The notes: generated by a model not told the origin, from the letters alone. DNA of 64,000 nt from Lactiplantibacillus daowaiensis (GCF_005405085.1 NZ_BJDJ01000001.1:62001-126000); one strand, 5' to 3'; shown: positions 41,579 to 49,997, numbered from the stretch's first letter. Numbers and translations: made by a program.

Positions 41579-41926
41579 TTAGCCAAACATCATCGGCGCT
41601 ATTACCAACCCAGTCGCTAACACTTGGCGTCTTAAGCCTTCATCATCAATCTTGCCAGCTTGAACATCAGCTTGTACTTGTCGATAGATGGCTAACAAGC
41701 TCGCCGGTAACTCGTGATGATGCACATAATATTCCGACATACCATGCGACAAGGTAGTGACAACTTGGGCGTAGGACTGATCATCATCTGCCAATCCAGC
41801 CGCTGCTGCCAGCAATAAGGCCTTTAGCTCGGCATCGGCCATCACTTTTGGTTCATCATACGCCGCACTCATTTGGTGCATCAACGTTGCGGTTAATTGT
41901 TCTGTTTCAGCTTGACTCATTGCCAT
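41579..41926 (-). CDS. Small helical protein, possibly bacteriocin-immunity-like
   Basis: About 115 residues from ATG 41926 (GAGGGG six bases upstream). All-helical, soluble. The C-terminal half (LPASLLAIYRQVQADVQAGKIDDEGLRRQVL) resembles the four-helix EntA-type immunity proteins, but the match is weak and no bacteriocin precursor (double-glycine leader) lies near. Annotation as immunity protein is only a suggestion. Confidence 0.6.
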   Translation of the reverse strand: MAMSQAETEQLTATLMHQMSAAYDEPKVMADAELKALLLAAAAGLADDDQSYAQVVTTLSHGMSEYYVHHHELPASLLAIYRQVQADVQAGKIDDEGLRRQVLATGLVIAPMMFG

Positions 41927-42098
41927 GTTAATCCCCTCAATTTTCCCAATCATGGACACCTTTTAAATTGACCTAATTCTACGCTAATTTTAGTCCTTGT
42001 CAATCAGTTTTAACCTTACATTTGACCCTGATGTCAGTCAGATTAAACCCTACCATTCCCCTAACAAACAGCTTATAATTAACTCATCAAATAAAAAG

Positions 42099-42308
42099 GT
42101 GGGACCCGATATAGAAGGATACTTAGATCAACGTTTAATTGGCCAGCGCTTTACACTCACAACGACTGACTTAATGGATGGTGTGACCTTTTTTGGTATC
42201 TTCTATCATTTACGGGCCACGGTATCACTCCACGTTGGGGACCTAGTGGAAGTTACCGCCGCCGATGCCCATGGCCTGATGGTCACTGTCATCGAACGCC
42301 GCCGTTAG
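42099..42308 (+). CDS. NfeD-like C-terminal (OB-fold) domain protein
   Basis: About 70 residues if it starts at GTG 42099. The later part (GIFYHLRATVSLHVGDLVEVTAADAHGLMVTVIERRR) has the pattern of NfeD C-terminal OB domains, which accompany SPFH proteins; one follows 14 bases later. The start is odd: AAAAAGGTGG (42093-42102) is the only good binding site, the GTG lies inside it, and at normal spacing there is ATA at 42111. The frame is open from 41997, but that part looks non-coding. Confidence 0.65.
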   Translation: MGPDIEGYLDQRLIGQRFTLTTTDLMDGVTFFGIFYHLRATVSLHVGDLVEVTAADAHGLMVTVIERRR

Positions 42309-42322
42309 GGGGATTGCATCAT

Positions 42323-43222
42323 ATGTTCGCATTAATTATCGGCATCATTATTCTGCTACTCATTATCAGTTTGGTCATGGCATCTATTCGCATCATTACA
42401 CAACCAAATCAAGGGGTCGTCTTGACCTTCGGGAAGTTTGAACGGGTGTTGAGTTCCGGCATTCACTTCATCAAACCTTATATTTCACGCGTCATCGTAG
42501 TCAACACGGCCCAAACACCCGTCGACTTAGATCAACAAGTCGTGATCACTAAGGATAACGCTGAAATCTCAGTCAAGATTTCCCTTAAATACCATGTCAC
42601 GAATATCGAAGACTTTGTCTTTAAAAATGAAGACTCCGTGCGCAGTATGATTCAAGATACACGGGCAGCTTTGCGGGGGATTATTGGGAACAAAGAACTC
42701 AACGAAGTCCTAAACGGCACCCAAGAAATCAACGCCGCGTTATTTAAGGAAATTTCTTCGGTCACCGCCGGTTATGGTTTAAACGTCGACCGGGTCAATA
42801 TTGACTCCGTTAACCCTTCTGCCGATATCCAAGCATCGATGAATAAGTTACTGCAAGCAACGCGGGAACGGGATGCGACGATTGCGACCGCTGAAGGGAA
42901 AAGTAAATCGATCACCTTGGAAAATGAAGCCAATAACCGCGCCTTACTTGCGACTAACAAGGCCCAAAATGAGGCCCTGGTGAATAGTGCGAAAGCCAAA
43001 GCGACCGCAGTCCAAACAGAAGCCGATGCTGACGCTTATCGAACACGCATCTTAAATGACGCGTTAAGCCAATCATCTGAAAACTACTTCATCTTCCAAA
43101 ACACCGAAGCCGTTAAAGCCTTAGCAAATGGCGACGCAAATACTGTTGTCTTACCTAACCAAACTTTAGACAGTCTCGGTTTGATTCCGGCACTTAAAAA
43201 AGTCAGTCAGCTGACCAAATAA
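42323..43222 (+). CDS. SPFH/stomatin family membrane protein
   Basis: About 300 residues: N-terminal membrane anchor (FALIIGIIILLLIISLVMASI), SPFH domain (IITQPNQGVVLTFGKFERVLSSGIHFIKPYI to VDRVNIDSVNP), then an Ala/Glu-rich coiled coil (TIATAEGKSKSITLENEANNRALLAT) and a C-terminal hydrophobic segment. QmcA/slipin-like proteins organise membrane microdomains and quality control. AGGGGG precedes ATG 42323 by 9-10 bases. The NfeD-like partner is directly upstream. Confidence 0.92.
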   Translation: MFALIIGIIILLLIISLVMASIRIITQPNQGVVLTFGKFERVLSSGIHFIKPYISRVIVVNTAQTPVDLDQQVVITKDNAEISVKISLKYHVTNIEDFVFKNEDSVRSMIQDTRAALRGIIGNKELNEVLNGTQEINAALFKEISSVTAGYGLNVDRVNIDSVNPSADIQASMNKLLQATRERDATIATAEGKSKSITLENEANNRALLATNKAQNEALVNSAKAKATAVQTEADADAYRTRILNDALSQSSENYFIFQNTEAVKALANGDANTVVLPNQTLDSLGLIPALKKVSQLTK

Positions 43223-43227
43223 CGATA

Positions 43228-43258
43228 ACGCGGTCCCCACAAAGGGGCCCGCGTTTTT
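43228..43258 (+). terminator. Terminator of NfeD-SPFH operon
   Basis: ACGCGGTCCCC / GGGGCCCGCGT with one mismatch, then T5. Confidence 0.88.
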
Positions 43259-43351
43259 AATTTTGGTGCCTTAACTAACACAGCTTTAGACTTGTGATTC
43301 AAGTCAAACCGCCTTAAACTCAAAGCCACTTTTAAGTTTGGGGGCGGTCAG

Positions 43352-43543
43352 ATGCAACTTATTAGACCAATCATTTTTTATAAGACCATGCGTTTTTGGG
43401 TTGAATTGCTGTTTGTTTGGGTCGTCTTTGCCGGTTATCCGCGCATTTATGCGACCGCTGGCGATGTCATTGCGTATGGACTGATTTTGATTCTAAGTTT
43501 AGCCACTATTTTTAGCACCATCATCAAACGCGTCAAACATTGA
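43352..43543 (+). CDS. Small two-helix membrane protein, 63 residues
   Basis: Two helices (about 12-30 and 36-57). RBS GGGGGCGG, the same string as before the gene at 19891; TGATTCAA lies 57 bases upstream. The IS200/IS605 element begins right in the T-run of its terminator. Unknown function. Confidence 0.65.
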   Translation: MQLIRPIIFYKTMRFWVELLFVWVVFAGYPRIYATAGDVIAYGLILILSLATIFSTIIKRVKH

Positions 43544-43550
43544 ATTTAAG

Positions 43551-43581
43551 CCACCATCAGCAATTGATTGGTGGATTTTTA
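43551..43581 (+). terminator. Terminator, interrupted by IS insertion
   Basis: CCACCA.../...TGGTGG stem then TTTTTAC. The last TTAC is the probable IS target; the T-run is intact. Confidence 0.7.
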
Positions 43582-43760
43582 CAATTTCAGACCGTAAAGC
43601 CCACTGATTTATCTATGGGATATAAGGTCGAAAGCCTACTCATACAGACAAAACATTAGCACTATGGAGTGGGTTTGATAGCGTTTTCTAATAATCGGAA
43701 GTGCTATTTCTATACCGGCTTTTGTGTCATTAGATTCATAAAAATGATACAATATATATT

Positions 43761-44216
43761 ATGAAAACCAATAAGACAGACGACTACATTAATCCTAAAT
43801 ATAAAAATGTCTACCGACATACACGTACCACAGTAAGTTTGTTGAACTATCACTTTGTTTTCACACCACACTACCGTAGGAAGATATTTGCCATACCCGG
43901 AGTTGGCGAACGTGTTGAACAGCTCATTCGTGAAAAGAGTTCTGCACTGGATGTTGAAATTCTTAATTTCACAGCCAACGTGGATCATGTGCATTTGTTT
44001 GTTAATATGCCGCCAACACAAGGTATTCCACAATACATGCACGCAATCAAAGGATACTCATCTAAAGTAATTCGTGAAGAATTCCCACAGTTGCAAGCTA
44101 TGGCAGCCTTATGGACGCGTAGCTACTTCGTATCTACTGCTGGAAATATCGCTAGTTCAACTATTCAAAACTATATCGATAATCAAAAAAAATCAGAATA
44201 TAAAAGGAGGACGTAA
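43761..44216 (+). CDS. tnpA: IS200/IS605 Y1 HUH transposase TnpA
   Basis: 151 residues. The HUH motif VDHVHLF has His76 and His78, and catalytic Tyr138 lies in TIQNYIDNQ. It cuts and joins the single-stranded ends at the subterminal hairpins. There is no ribosome binding site; a TACAAT (43748-43753) ends only 8 bases before the ATG, so the message may be leaderless. tnpB follows after 3 bases. Confidence 0.95.
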   Translation: MKTNKTDDYINPKYKNVYRHTRTTVSLLNYHFVFTPHYRRKIFAIPGVGERVEQLIREKSSALDVEILNFTANVDHVHLFVNMPPTQGIPQYMHAIKGYSSKVIREEFPQLQAMAALWTRSYFVSTAGNIASSTIQNYIDNQKKSEYKRRT

Positions 44217-44219
44217 ATC

Positions 44220-45728
44220 ATGGATGGGTCAAAGCAAGTCGCGGTCTTGGAACTTCAGTTAATCACTAATAAATATCAAGCTAGATTTCTAAACGAGTTG
44301 CTTTGGCAACACTATGACTACTATCGAGCAATTGTCAAATATGCTAATCATCAAATAAAGTATTTGCGACGTAATCGTGACTATCAACGGCTGATCAAGC
44401 TAAAACGTTCATGGAAATTAAAGCGGACTAAACAACCGACCAAAGCCAATAAAAAGATTGTCAATGATCGTCTAAAAGTGATTATGCAAGCTTACGGGCT
44501 TGATTCAGACCAAGGTAGTAAGCAACGCCACTCAATTGGATTCAATGGTTTTGTGAAACACCACGTTAATCCAAGATTTAAGGGGCTAATGTCAGTTGCT
44601 ATGCAAGCAATCATCACCGATGTCTGGCAAGGAATTGATAAAGTTCTATACCAAGGTTCCAGACAACTGCATATTAAACGATTTACGCAATTCACTATTA
44701 AGTCGAAACAATGGAATACGCAGTTCGCAATGGATTTAAATCACCGTATATTCCACTTCAAACGTGGTAAGCATCGTTTTAAAACCGCTAGATATCAAGC
44801 TTATGAACGTGAGGTTTTGTTTAGTGAATATCGACAATTAAAGTATATTCGTCTGATTCAAATTGCTGGTAATACCCATACTAAATATGCAATTCAAATC
44901 ACTTATGGTGGCTTGCCACCACGGAAACGACGGACAACACGAGCATCTAGCCCGGTAGGACTTGATATTGGCCCATCGACTTTTGCTTATTATCACCACG
45001 ATAAGGTGAACTTAAGCGTGCTTAACCCGTTCTTTGGTGATGATACGTCTAAGATCAAACAACTCCAACGTCAGATGACACATTCACAAGTCGAAAATAA
45101 TCCTGATGCTTTTGAACTCACTGCTAACGGCAAACTCAAGTACATTAAGGGTCACAAAGTACGTCGCACCAATAACTATAAGAAATTGCGTCGTAAATTG
45201 AACTACTTGTATCGGTTGAAATCTAACCATCGTAAATACTATTTTGAAACACTCTCAAATGAATTAGTAGCATTAAGCCGTGATATCCGTATGGAGAAGG
45301 TTTCCGTAGCTGGTTGGCAAGCGGGCTTGTTTGGATCATCTATCACCAACCAAGCCCCTAGTCAATTAATGGCGATCATTAAACGAAAACTCGCGTTATT
45401 TGGCTATGAACCAGTATTAATAAACACTGTCAAAGCTAAGTTAAGTCAGTATCAGCACGATACCAAACAATATTACCAAGCCAATTCAGATCTAGATCAT
45501 CGTGCTAAGAAAATCAACATGAATGGTACTGAATATAATGCGCAACGGGATGTCTACAGTGCTTTTCTAGCAACTAAAGTATTAGATGACTGCACAATCT
45601 CTGATATCTCCAATGATGAATTCAGACATTTTCTGATTAACCAAGAACAAATGGTTGATCGTATCAAAGCAGAAGACAACATGATACTTGAATCCATGGG
45701 AATAAGTTATCACTACGCGATTTCATAA
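44220..45728 (+). CDS. tnpB: TnpB RNA-guided nuclease (OrfB), long zinc-less form
   Basis: 502 residues, longer than the usual 350-420. RuvC residues are present: Asp249 (VGLDIGPS), Glu359 (RMEKVSV) and Asp444 (QRDVYSAFL), so cutting activity is expected. The Zn-finger CxxC pairs found between the last two motifs in most TnpB are absent; the only cysteine is Cys458. The N-terminal half is basic (RRNRDYQRLIKLKRSWKLKR), as for RNA binding. RBS AAAGGAGG seven bases before the ATG. Its guide RNA is presumably read from the structured region downstream. Confidence 0.9.
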   Translation: MDGSKQVAVLELQLITNKYQARFLNELLWQHYDYYRAIVKYANHQIKYLRRNRDYQRLIKLKRSWKLKRTKQPTKANKKIVNDRLKVIMQAYGLDSDQGSKQRHSIGFNGFVKHHVNPRFKGLMSVAMQAIITDVWQGIDKVLYQGSRQLHIKRFTQFTIKSKQWNTQFAMDLNHRIFHFKRGKHRFKTARYQAYEREVLFSEYRQLKYIRLIQIAGNTHTKYAIQITYGGLPPRKRRTTRASSPVGLDIGPSTFAYYHHDKVNLSVLNPFFGDDTSKIKQLQRQMTHSQVENNPDAFELTANGKLKYIKGHKVRRTNNYKKLRRKLNYLYRLKSNHRKYYFETLSNELVALSRDIRMEKVSVAGWQAGLFGSSITNQAPSQLMAIIKRKLALFGYEPVLINTVKAKLSQYQHDTKQYYQANSDLDHRAKKINMNGTEYNAQRDVYSAFLATKVLDDCTISDISNDEFRHFLINQEQMVDRIKAEDNMILESMGISYHYAIS

Positions 45729-46012
45729 TCGACAATTTTAACGTCATTGTCGACGAAAACAGCAAGTGGTGCAGAAACGTTCCACGCCCGTTTGGACAAA
45801 AATGTTCTGTCGGTGGCAGCTGCCATATTGAAGTCTACGATGGTGTCGCAAGGCACTAGACGTGGTATTCGGGTCAAAGTCCCGTTAACTCATTGAGAGG
45901 CTATGTCCGGAACTGGGTTAAACCCCAACTTCCAAGGAGTAGTTAACGCTTCAATGTGCTTTGTTGCAGTTACCACCCAAGAACCCCACTGCTTTAGCGG
46001 TGGGAGTTTCAG
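45729..46012 (+). ncRNA. Putative omega RNA scaffold at IS right end
   Basis: About 285 non-coding bases with higher GC than tnpB and many stems: TCGACAAT/ATTGTCGA right after the stop, a CGGG/CCCG stem, a long-range GTTAACT/AGTTAAC pair enclosing GGGTTAAACCCC, and the terminal CCCACTGC/GCGGTGGG hairpin. TnpB proteins use an RNA from this part with the guide taken from sequence beyond the IS end, here starting near AACTATTATCCCGCA. Confidence 0.7.
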
Positions 46013-46069
46013 AACTATTATCCCGCAATTAACTGTGCTATATTGAACTTAATTGGAGGTAATCGTTAA

Positions 46070-47374
46070 ATGAAAAAATTGGGGATTATGGGTCTCATGG
46101 CAGTTGCGGGGGTCACGCTGATCGTGAGTCAACCGTGCTTAAGTCAAGCCAGCCAGATACCACAAACACTTAAAACATACAAAACTAAACCAACGTTTTT
46201 ACCATTAAACGCCGGCAACACTTACTTATGGAACGCCAGTCATACTGCCCATACTGGGAATTTAAAGGCTTATCAAACCACCACGCTCACGGCAACTAAA
46301 AAAGTCACGATGACCGTTAACGGTGAAACTCAGACTTACTATGCGGTAAAAAACACGCGCAAAAAACTTGCGGGTTATGTCCTAGCAAGCCAAGTCGTTG
46401 CGGGTCATTATGTCAAAGGTGGCTTTTATAGCTATCCAACTAAGGGGATCTTGTTATCAACCGTCCGTTACCGCACTGGTGACGACGCCACGCAAACCAG
46501 CCTGTTCGGGGTTAAAACCAAAGCTTCCCTAAAGCCCTACACCAAGCACCCGAGTTTAGCCCAGATGAAAAAAACATTGACCTTCTACAATCAAAATCAA
46601 AAAAATAAGAATCTGCCTACGATTCTTAAGTGGCGCGCAGCTTCGGGGGTCCGGGTCGCTATGGACGACGTTTGGACGACCACCAATAGCGCCGATATCG
46701 TTAAAGTCCCCATGTTAGAAATGTTCGTTGGCGATAAAGCGGGCCATTCGTGGGCTGATAAAGCGACCTACAAAATCTCAGCGGACTTAGCCGCCCTTAA
46801 TGGTAAGCCGAAAAAGACTTATGGGACTGCGATGACTTATACGGTGCCATTTGACGGGTTATATTACAACTTCCCATCAACGACCGCCACTTACGTCATG
46901 GCGGCCACTAATATGGACTTAAAACACCTTTACCAAACCGGTTATGGTCCCAAACACAATTTGGCACTGATCGATCTTGATGGGCATCCACGCTATGTCG
47001 CCACTAAAAATATCTTGAGTATCGCCAATACCAAGCCGCAGCTTAAACATGGCATTTGGTATACCACGCAAGACCCAACCAAGACGTCCGTCAAACGACT
47101 GAAAACTAGTCGTAGCAAATACTATCGCGTGGCTAGTGAAAATGGCTTTATCCAATATCACTACACTAAGGGGAGTTGGCAACCACAATACTCAATTATT
47201 TTTGATCGTAACGACCGCGTGGTACAAGTCAAACTTACTAAAGCGACCGGTACTTTGGCTGATATGCAACTTAGCAGGACCAGTCAAACCATCGCTAAAA
47301 CCACGACAAACAACGCGAAGTTATTAGCTTATCTTTACAAACCGGTCAGTTACTATACGAAAGCCGCACACTGA
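46070..47374 (+). CDS. Secreted surface protein with SH3-like segment
   Basis: 434 residues with a signal peptide (MKKLGIMGLMAVAGVTLIVS, cut after SQA). Mature part starts with a small SH3/GW-like stretch (LPLNAGNTYLWNASHTAHTGNLKAYQTTTLTATKKVTM... with YYAVKN and LAGYVLASQV), found in plantarum-group secreted proteins, then a unique region of about 300 residues. No LPxTG anchor. RBS GGAGG. The IS ends 58 bases upstream, so its promoter region borders the insertion. Confidence 0.8.
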   Translation: MKKLGIMGLMAVAGVTLIVSQPCLSQASQIPQTLKTYKTKPTFLPLNAGNTYLWNASHTAHTGNLKAYQTTTLTATKKVTMTVNGETQTYYAVKNTRKKLAGYVLASQVVAGHYVKGGFYSYPTKGILLSTVRYRTGDDATQTSLFGVKTKASLKPYTKHPSLAQMKKTLTFYNQNQKNKNLPTILKWRAASGVRVAMDDVWTTTNSADIVKVPMLEMFVGDKAGHSWADKATYKISADLAALNGKPKKTYGTAMTYTVPFDGLYYNFPSTTATYVMAATNMDLKHLYQTGYGPKHNLALIDLDGHPRYVATKNILSIANTKPQLKHGIWYTTQDPTKTSVKRLKTSRSKYYRVASENGFIQYHYTKGSWQPQYSIIFDRNDRVVQVKLTKATGTLADMQLSRTSQTIAKTTTNNAKLLAYLYKPVSYYTKAAH

Positions 47375-47378
47375 CTTT

Positions 47379-47410
47379 AACCGCCCAGCAACTGCTGTGG
47401 CGGTTTTTTC
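47379..47410 (+). terminator. Intrinsic terminator of surface-protein gene
   Basis: AACCGCC, CAGCA/TGCTG inner stem, GGCGGTT, T5. Confidence 0.9.
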
Positions 47411-47505
47411 GAACTTTTAAAACACTCTACTTCGGTTCCAAATCTCGTTAGGGTACAATTGAACTGTGCATTATATAATAGTTTTAATTTTCGGAGGCGA
47501 TCATT

Positions 47506-48840
47506 TTGCAACAGCCTTGGCAAACCGCGTGGCCAGAACGCATCAGTTACGGCCTCAGTGACGCGGCTGATAACTTAGTTTTTCAAATGATGACCACGTA
47601 CCTGTTATTTTTCTATACGGACGTTTACGGCCTTTCAGCGAGTGCGGCGGCAATTTTATTCATTGTTGCGCGCCTAGCCGATGTGGTTGAAAGTCTAATT
47701 ATTGGGCTTATGATCGACCGGACCCATTCACGCTTTGGGAAAAGCCGCCCGTTCTTTCTCTGGTACGCCTTACCTTATGTGATTTTCGCCGTTCTGACCT
47801 TTGTCACCCCTAATTTTGGTAGTACCGGCAAACTCATTTGGGCTTATGTAACCTATCTAGGACTTGGATTCTTTTACACCGCCGTCAACTTGCCGATCAC
47901 GTCGATTTTACCGACAATGTCGCAAAACGAACAAGAGTTGACGCTACTAGGGGTCATCCGCCAGTTCTTTGGGAGTTCGGTTCAAATCATCGTGGCGGTC
48001 TTTACGTTGCCACTGGTTGCCTTCTTCGGGCGTGGCAATCAACAGCACGGCTTTTTATACACGATTATCTTATTTGGGATTATCTCATTAGCGCTAATTC
48101 TTAATACCTTTTTCCAAGTGCGCGAACGATTCAGTCAGCCAGAAGCCGACCATCAGCCATTAAAAGATGTTTGGCAGATGCTCAAAAAGAACCAACCATG
48201 GCTGATTATCTCAGTCGTGATCTTGCTTTATTGGTTAACGACTGCCATCAAGAATCAAACCACGATTTATTACTTTAAATATTTACAACACAGTGAAAGC
48301 TTGGTGCCAATCGTCAATGGCTTCACCTTTGCCGCATTGATCGGTGTGGTCTTAATCGTTAGCACCGCCAAGCGCATTGGTAAAAAGCAAACGATGTTGA
48401 CCGGGATCGCAATCGCCACCGTTGGTCAATTGATTTTGGCTTTCGGCGCGATGAACCAACAATTACCTTTGATCTTCACCGGGACCTTTATCAATTCGAT
48501 CGGTAACGGCCTCATTATCGGCTTAGTCTCTATTATGATTGCTGATACGATCCGTTATGGCATGACCATGGGCATTCAAGCCGAAGGTATCTTAGCCTCC
48601 ACTGATGATTTTGGCGTCAACGTTGGTTTAGGTTTAGGTGGACTGGTCACAGCGGGACTCTTCCATCTATCCGGGTACGTCGCCAATCATCAACAAAACG
48701 TCGCCACCCAACAGATGATTACCTTAAACTACGCTTGGTTACCGTTGATTTTATATCTCATCATGTTCGTCGTTTTACTATTTTATAATGAAAAACAACT
48801 CATGACGGCAGTCAATACGCATATGCAAGCTAAAGTTTAA
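47506..48840 (+). CDS. GPH-family sugar:cation symporter (MelB-like)
   Basis: 444 residues, twelve helices, GPH (glycoside-pentoside-hexuronide) family: ISYGLSDAADNLVFQMMTTYLLFFYTDVYG at the start is the family signature, DRTHSRFGKSRPFFLWYALP the conserved loop. It imports a glycoside or pentoside with a cation. It has no PTS-like IIA tail. The start is TTG at 47506, with GGAGG upstream. No glycosidase is adjacent, so the sugar cannot be inferred. Confidence 0.9.
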   Translation: MQQPWQTAWPERISYGLSDAADNLVFQMMTTYLLFFYTDVYGLSASAAAILFIVARLADVVESLIIGLMIDRTHSRFGKSRPFFLWYALPYVIFAVLTFVTPNFGSTGKLIWAYVTYLGLGFFYTAVNLPITSILPTMSQNEQELTLLGVIRQFFGSSVQIIVAVFTLPLVAFFGRGNQQHGFLYTIILFGIISLALILNTFFQVRERFSQPEADHQPLKDVWQMLKKNQPWLIISVVILLYWLTTAIKNQTTIYYFKYLQHSESLVPIVNGFTFAALIGVVLIVSTAKRIGKKQTMLTGIAIATVGQLILAFGAMNQQLPLIFTGTFINSIGNGLIIGLVSIMIADTIRYGMTMGIQAEGILASTDDFGVNVGLGLGGLVTAGLFHLSGYVANHQQNVATQQMITLNYAWLPLILYLIMFVVLLFYNEKQLMTAVNTHMQAKV

Positions 48841-48863
48841 GCCGTTGGCAAGAATTAAATACA

Positions 48864-48907
48864 CAAAAAGCCGTTGCCGAAAATAAATTCGACAACGACT
48901 TTTATTT
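48864..48907. terminator. Terminator of GPH transporter and fba
   Basis: AAAAAGCCGTTG / CAACGACTTTT, loosely paired, T-rich. A second hairpin AAAAG-CGAC-CGGA-GTCG-CTTTT (48926-48949) precedes it on the fba side. Confidence 0.7.
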
Positions 48908-48925
48908 TATCTACAAGTTCATAAG

Positions 48926-48949
48926 AAAAGCCGACCGGAGTCGACTTTT
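48926..48949 (-). terminator. First terminator after fba
   Basis: AAAAGCCGAC-CGGA-GTCGACTTTT, 9-bp stem, T-run on the minus strand. Confidence 0.7.
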
Positions 48950-48971
48950 CCTGATTCAATAATCAGCTAAA

Positions 48972-49835
48972 TTACTTAGCTTCTGGAGTCATGAACCAGC
49001 CAATACGTGATGAAACAACATCAACGATAGCTTTCTTACCAGGAGCCAATAACTTACGAGGATCGTAGCCTTTACCGATTTGGTCTGCGCCAGATTCGAT
49101 GTAAGCACGGGTTGCGTTAGCAAAAGCAACTTGGTTTTCGGTGTTAACGTTAACCTTGCTGATACCTAACTTAACAGCCTTAACGATTTGTTCCTTAGGA
49201 ATACCAGAACCACCGTGTAATACCATTGGCATGTTAACGGCTTCTGAGATTTCTTGTAAACGATCGAAGTGTAAGCCAGTCCAGTTTTCTGGGTACTTAC
49301 CATGGATGTTACCAATACCAGCAGCTAAGATGTCGATACCAGTGTCAGCTAATTGCTTAGCTTCTTCAACTGAAGCTAATTCACCTTCACCGATGATACC
49401 GTCTTCTTCACCACCAATTGAACCAACTTCGGCTTCAACAGAGATGCCTTTAGCATGAGCCAATTTGACGATTTCCTTAGTCTTTTCTAAGTTTTCAGCA
49501 AATGGTAAGTCATGGCCATCAAACATAACTGATGAGTAACCAACTTCGATACATTCTTTAGCAGCTTCGTAGTTACCATGGTCTAAGTGCATTACAACAG
49601 GAACAGTGATGTTCATGCTTTCCATAGTATCAGCAACTAAATGCTTAACTAATTTGTAACCGCCCATATATTTAGCAGCACCCATTGAAACTTGGATAAT
49701 AACTGGTGTGTTAGTATCTTGGGCACCCTTTAAGATGCAACGAGTCCATTCAAGGTTGTTAGTGTTGAACGCACCAATAGCGTAATGGTTCTTGTATGCG
49801 TCTTGTGTCATATCAACAGCATTTACAAATGACAT
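48972..49835 (-). CDS. fba: Fructose-1,6-bisphosphate aldolase, class II
   Basis: 287 residues, zinc-dependent class II aldolase of glycolysis, splitting fructose-1,6-bisphosphate. Metal and substrate motifs: HLDHGNYEAAKECIEVGYSSVMFDGHDL, HGGSGIP and GISKVNVNTE. Codon use is strongly restricted (GTT, GCT, AAC, GAA), unlike most neighbours, as for highly expressed genes. RBS AGGAGGG about 8 bases before the ATG, promoter TTATCA-N18-TAAAAT. It is alone on its transcript and ends in two terminator hairpins. Confidence 0.96.
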   Translation of the reverse strand: MSFVNAVDMTQDAYKNHYAIGAFNTNNLEWTRCILKGAQDTNTPVIIQVSMGAAKYMGGYKLVKHLVADTMESMNITVPVVMHLDHGNYEAAKECIEVGYSSVMFDGHDLPFAENLEKTKEIVKLAHAKGISVEAEVGSIGGEEDGIIGEGELASVEEAKQLADTGIDILAAGIGNIHGKYPENWTGLHFDRLQEISEAVNMPMVLHGGSGIPKEQIVKAVKLGISKVNVNTENQVAFANATRAYIESGADQIGKGYDPRKLLAPGKKAIVDVVSSRIGWFMTPEAK

Positions 49836-49886
49836 AAAAATAACCCTCCTAGGTTAATTAAGAGATACGATTTTTGAATCACATTC

Positions 49887-49916
49887 ATTTTAGCACACTT
49901 TACCTAGGAGTGATAA
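49887..49916 (-). promoter_or_regulatory. fba promoter
   Basis: Minus strand TTATCA, 18 bases, TAAAAT; start about 46 bases before the ATG. Confidence 0.65.
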
Positions 49917-49983
49917 CCGATTTTGCGATATTTATTAACGAAGCTAACCCGCTAGATTGCAGGAGTCGCTAAGGTCTTTCAGA

Positions 49984-49997
49984 TGTAATCGCTTTCT
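49984..49997 (+). promoter_or_regulatory. Cre site (CcpA) between fba and acdH
   Basis: TGTAATCGCTTTCT, full match to WTGNAANCGNWNNCW including the preceding A; about 70 bases upstream of the fba -35. Confidence 0.65.

Larger units (their letters stand above)
43583..46012 (+). mobile_element. IS200/IS605-family element with tnpA, tnpB and structured right end
   Basis: About 2.43 kb. Left end: TTAC target, then GTAAAG directly before an imperfect hairpin CCCA...TGGG (43600-43619), as in IS608 where an AAAG guide pairs with TTAC. Right end: hairpin CCCACTGC-TTTA-GCGGTGGG (45985-46004) followed by AGTTTCAG. No inverted repeats or target duplication, as usual for single-strand transposition. tnpA and tnpB are complete and on the same strand, so it may be active. 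The exact right boundary is uncertain by a few bases. Confidence 0.87.

Noticed and set aside
43761-43765. Missing ribosome binding site at tnpA as sign of a dead gene
   Set aside because: HUH and Tyr residues are intact, and IS200 tnpA genes are often poorly translated, so I keep it as functional.
44220-45728. TnpB as a catalytically dead repressor (TldR-like)
   Set aside because: All three RuvC acidic residues (D249, E359, D444) are present.
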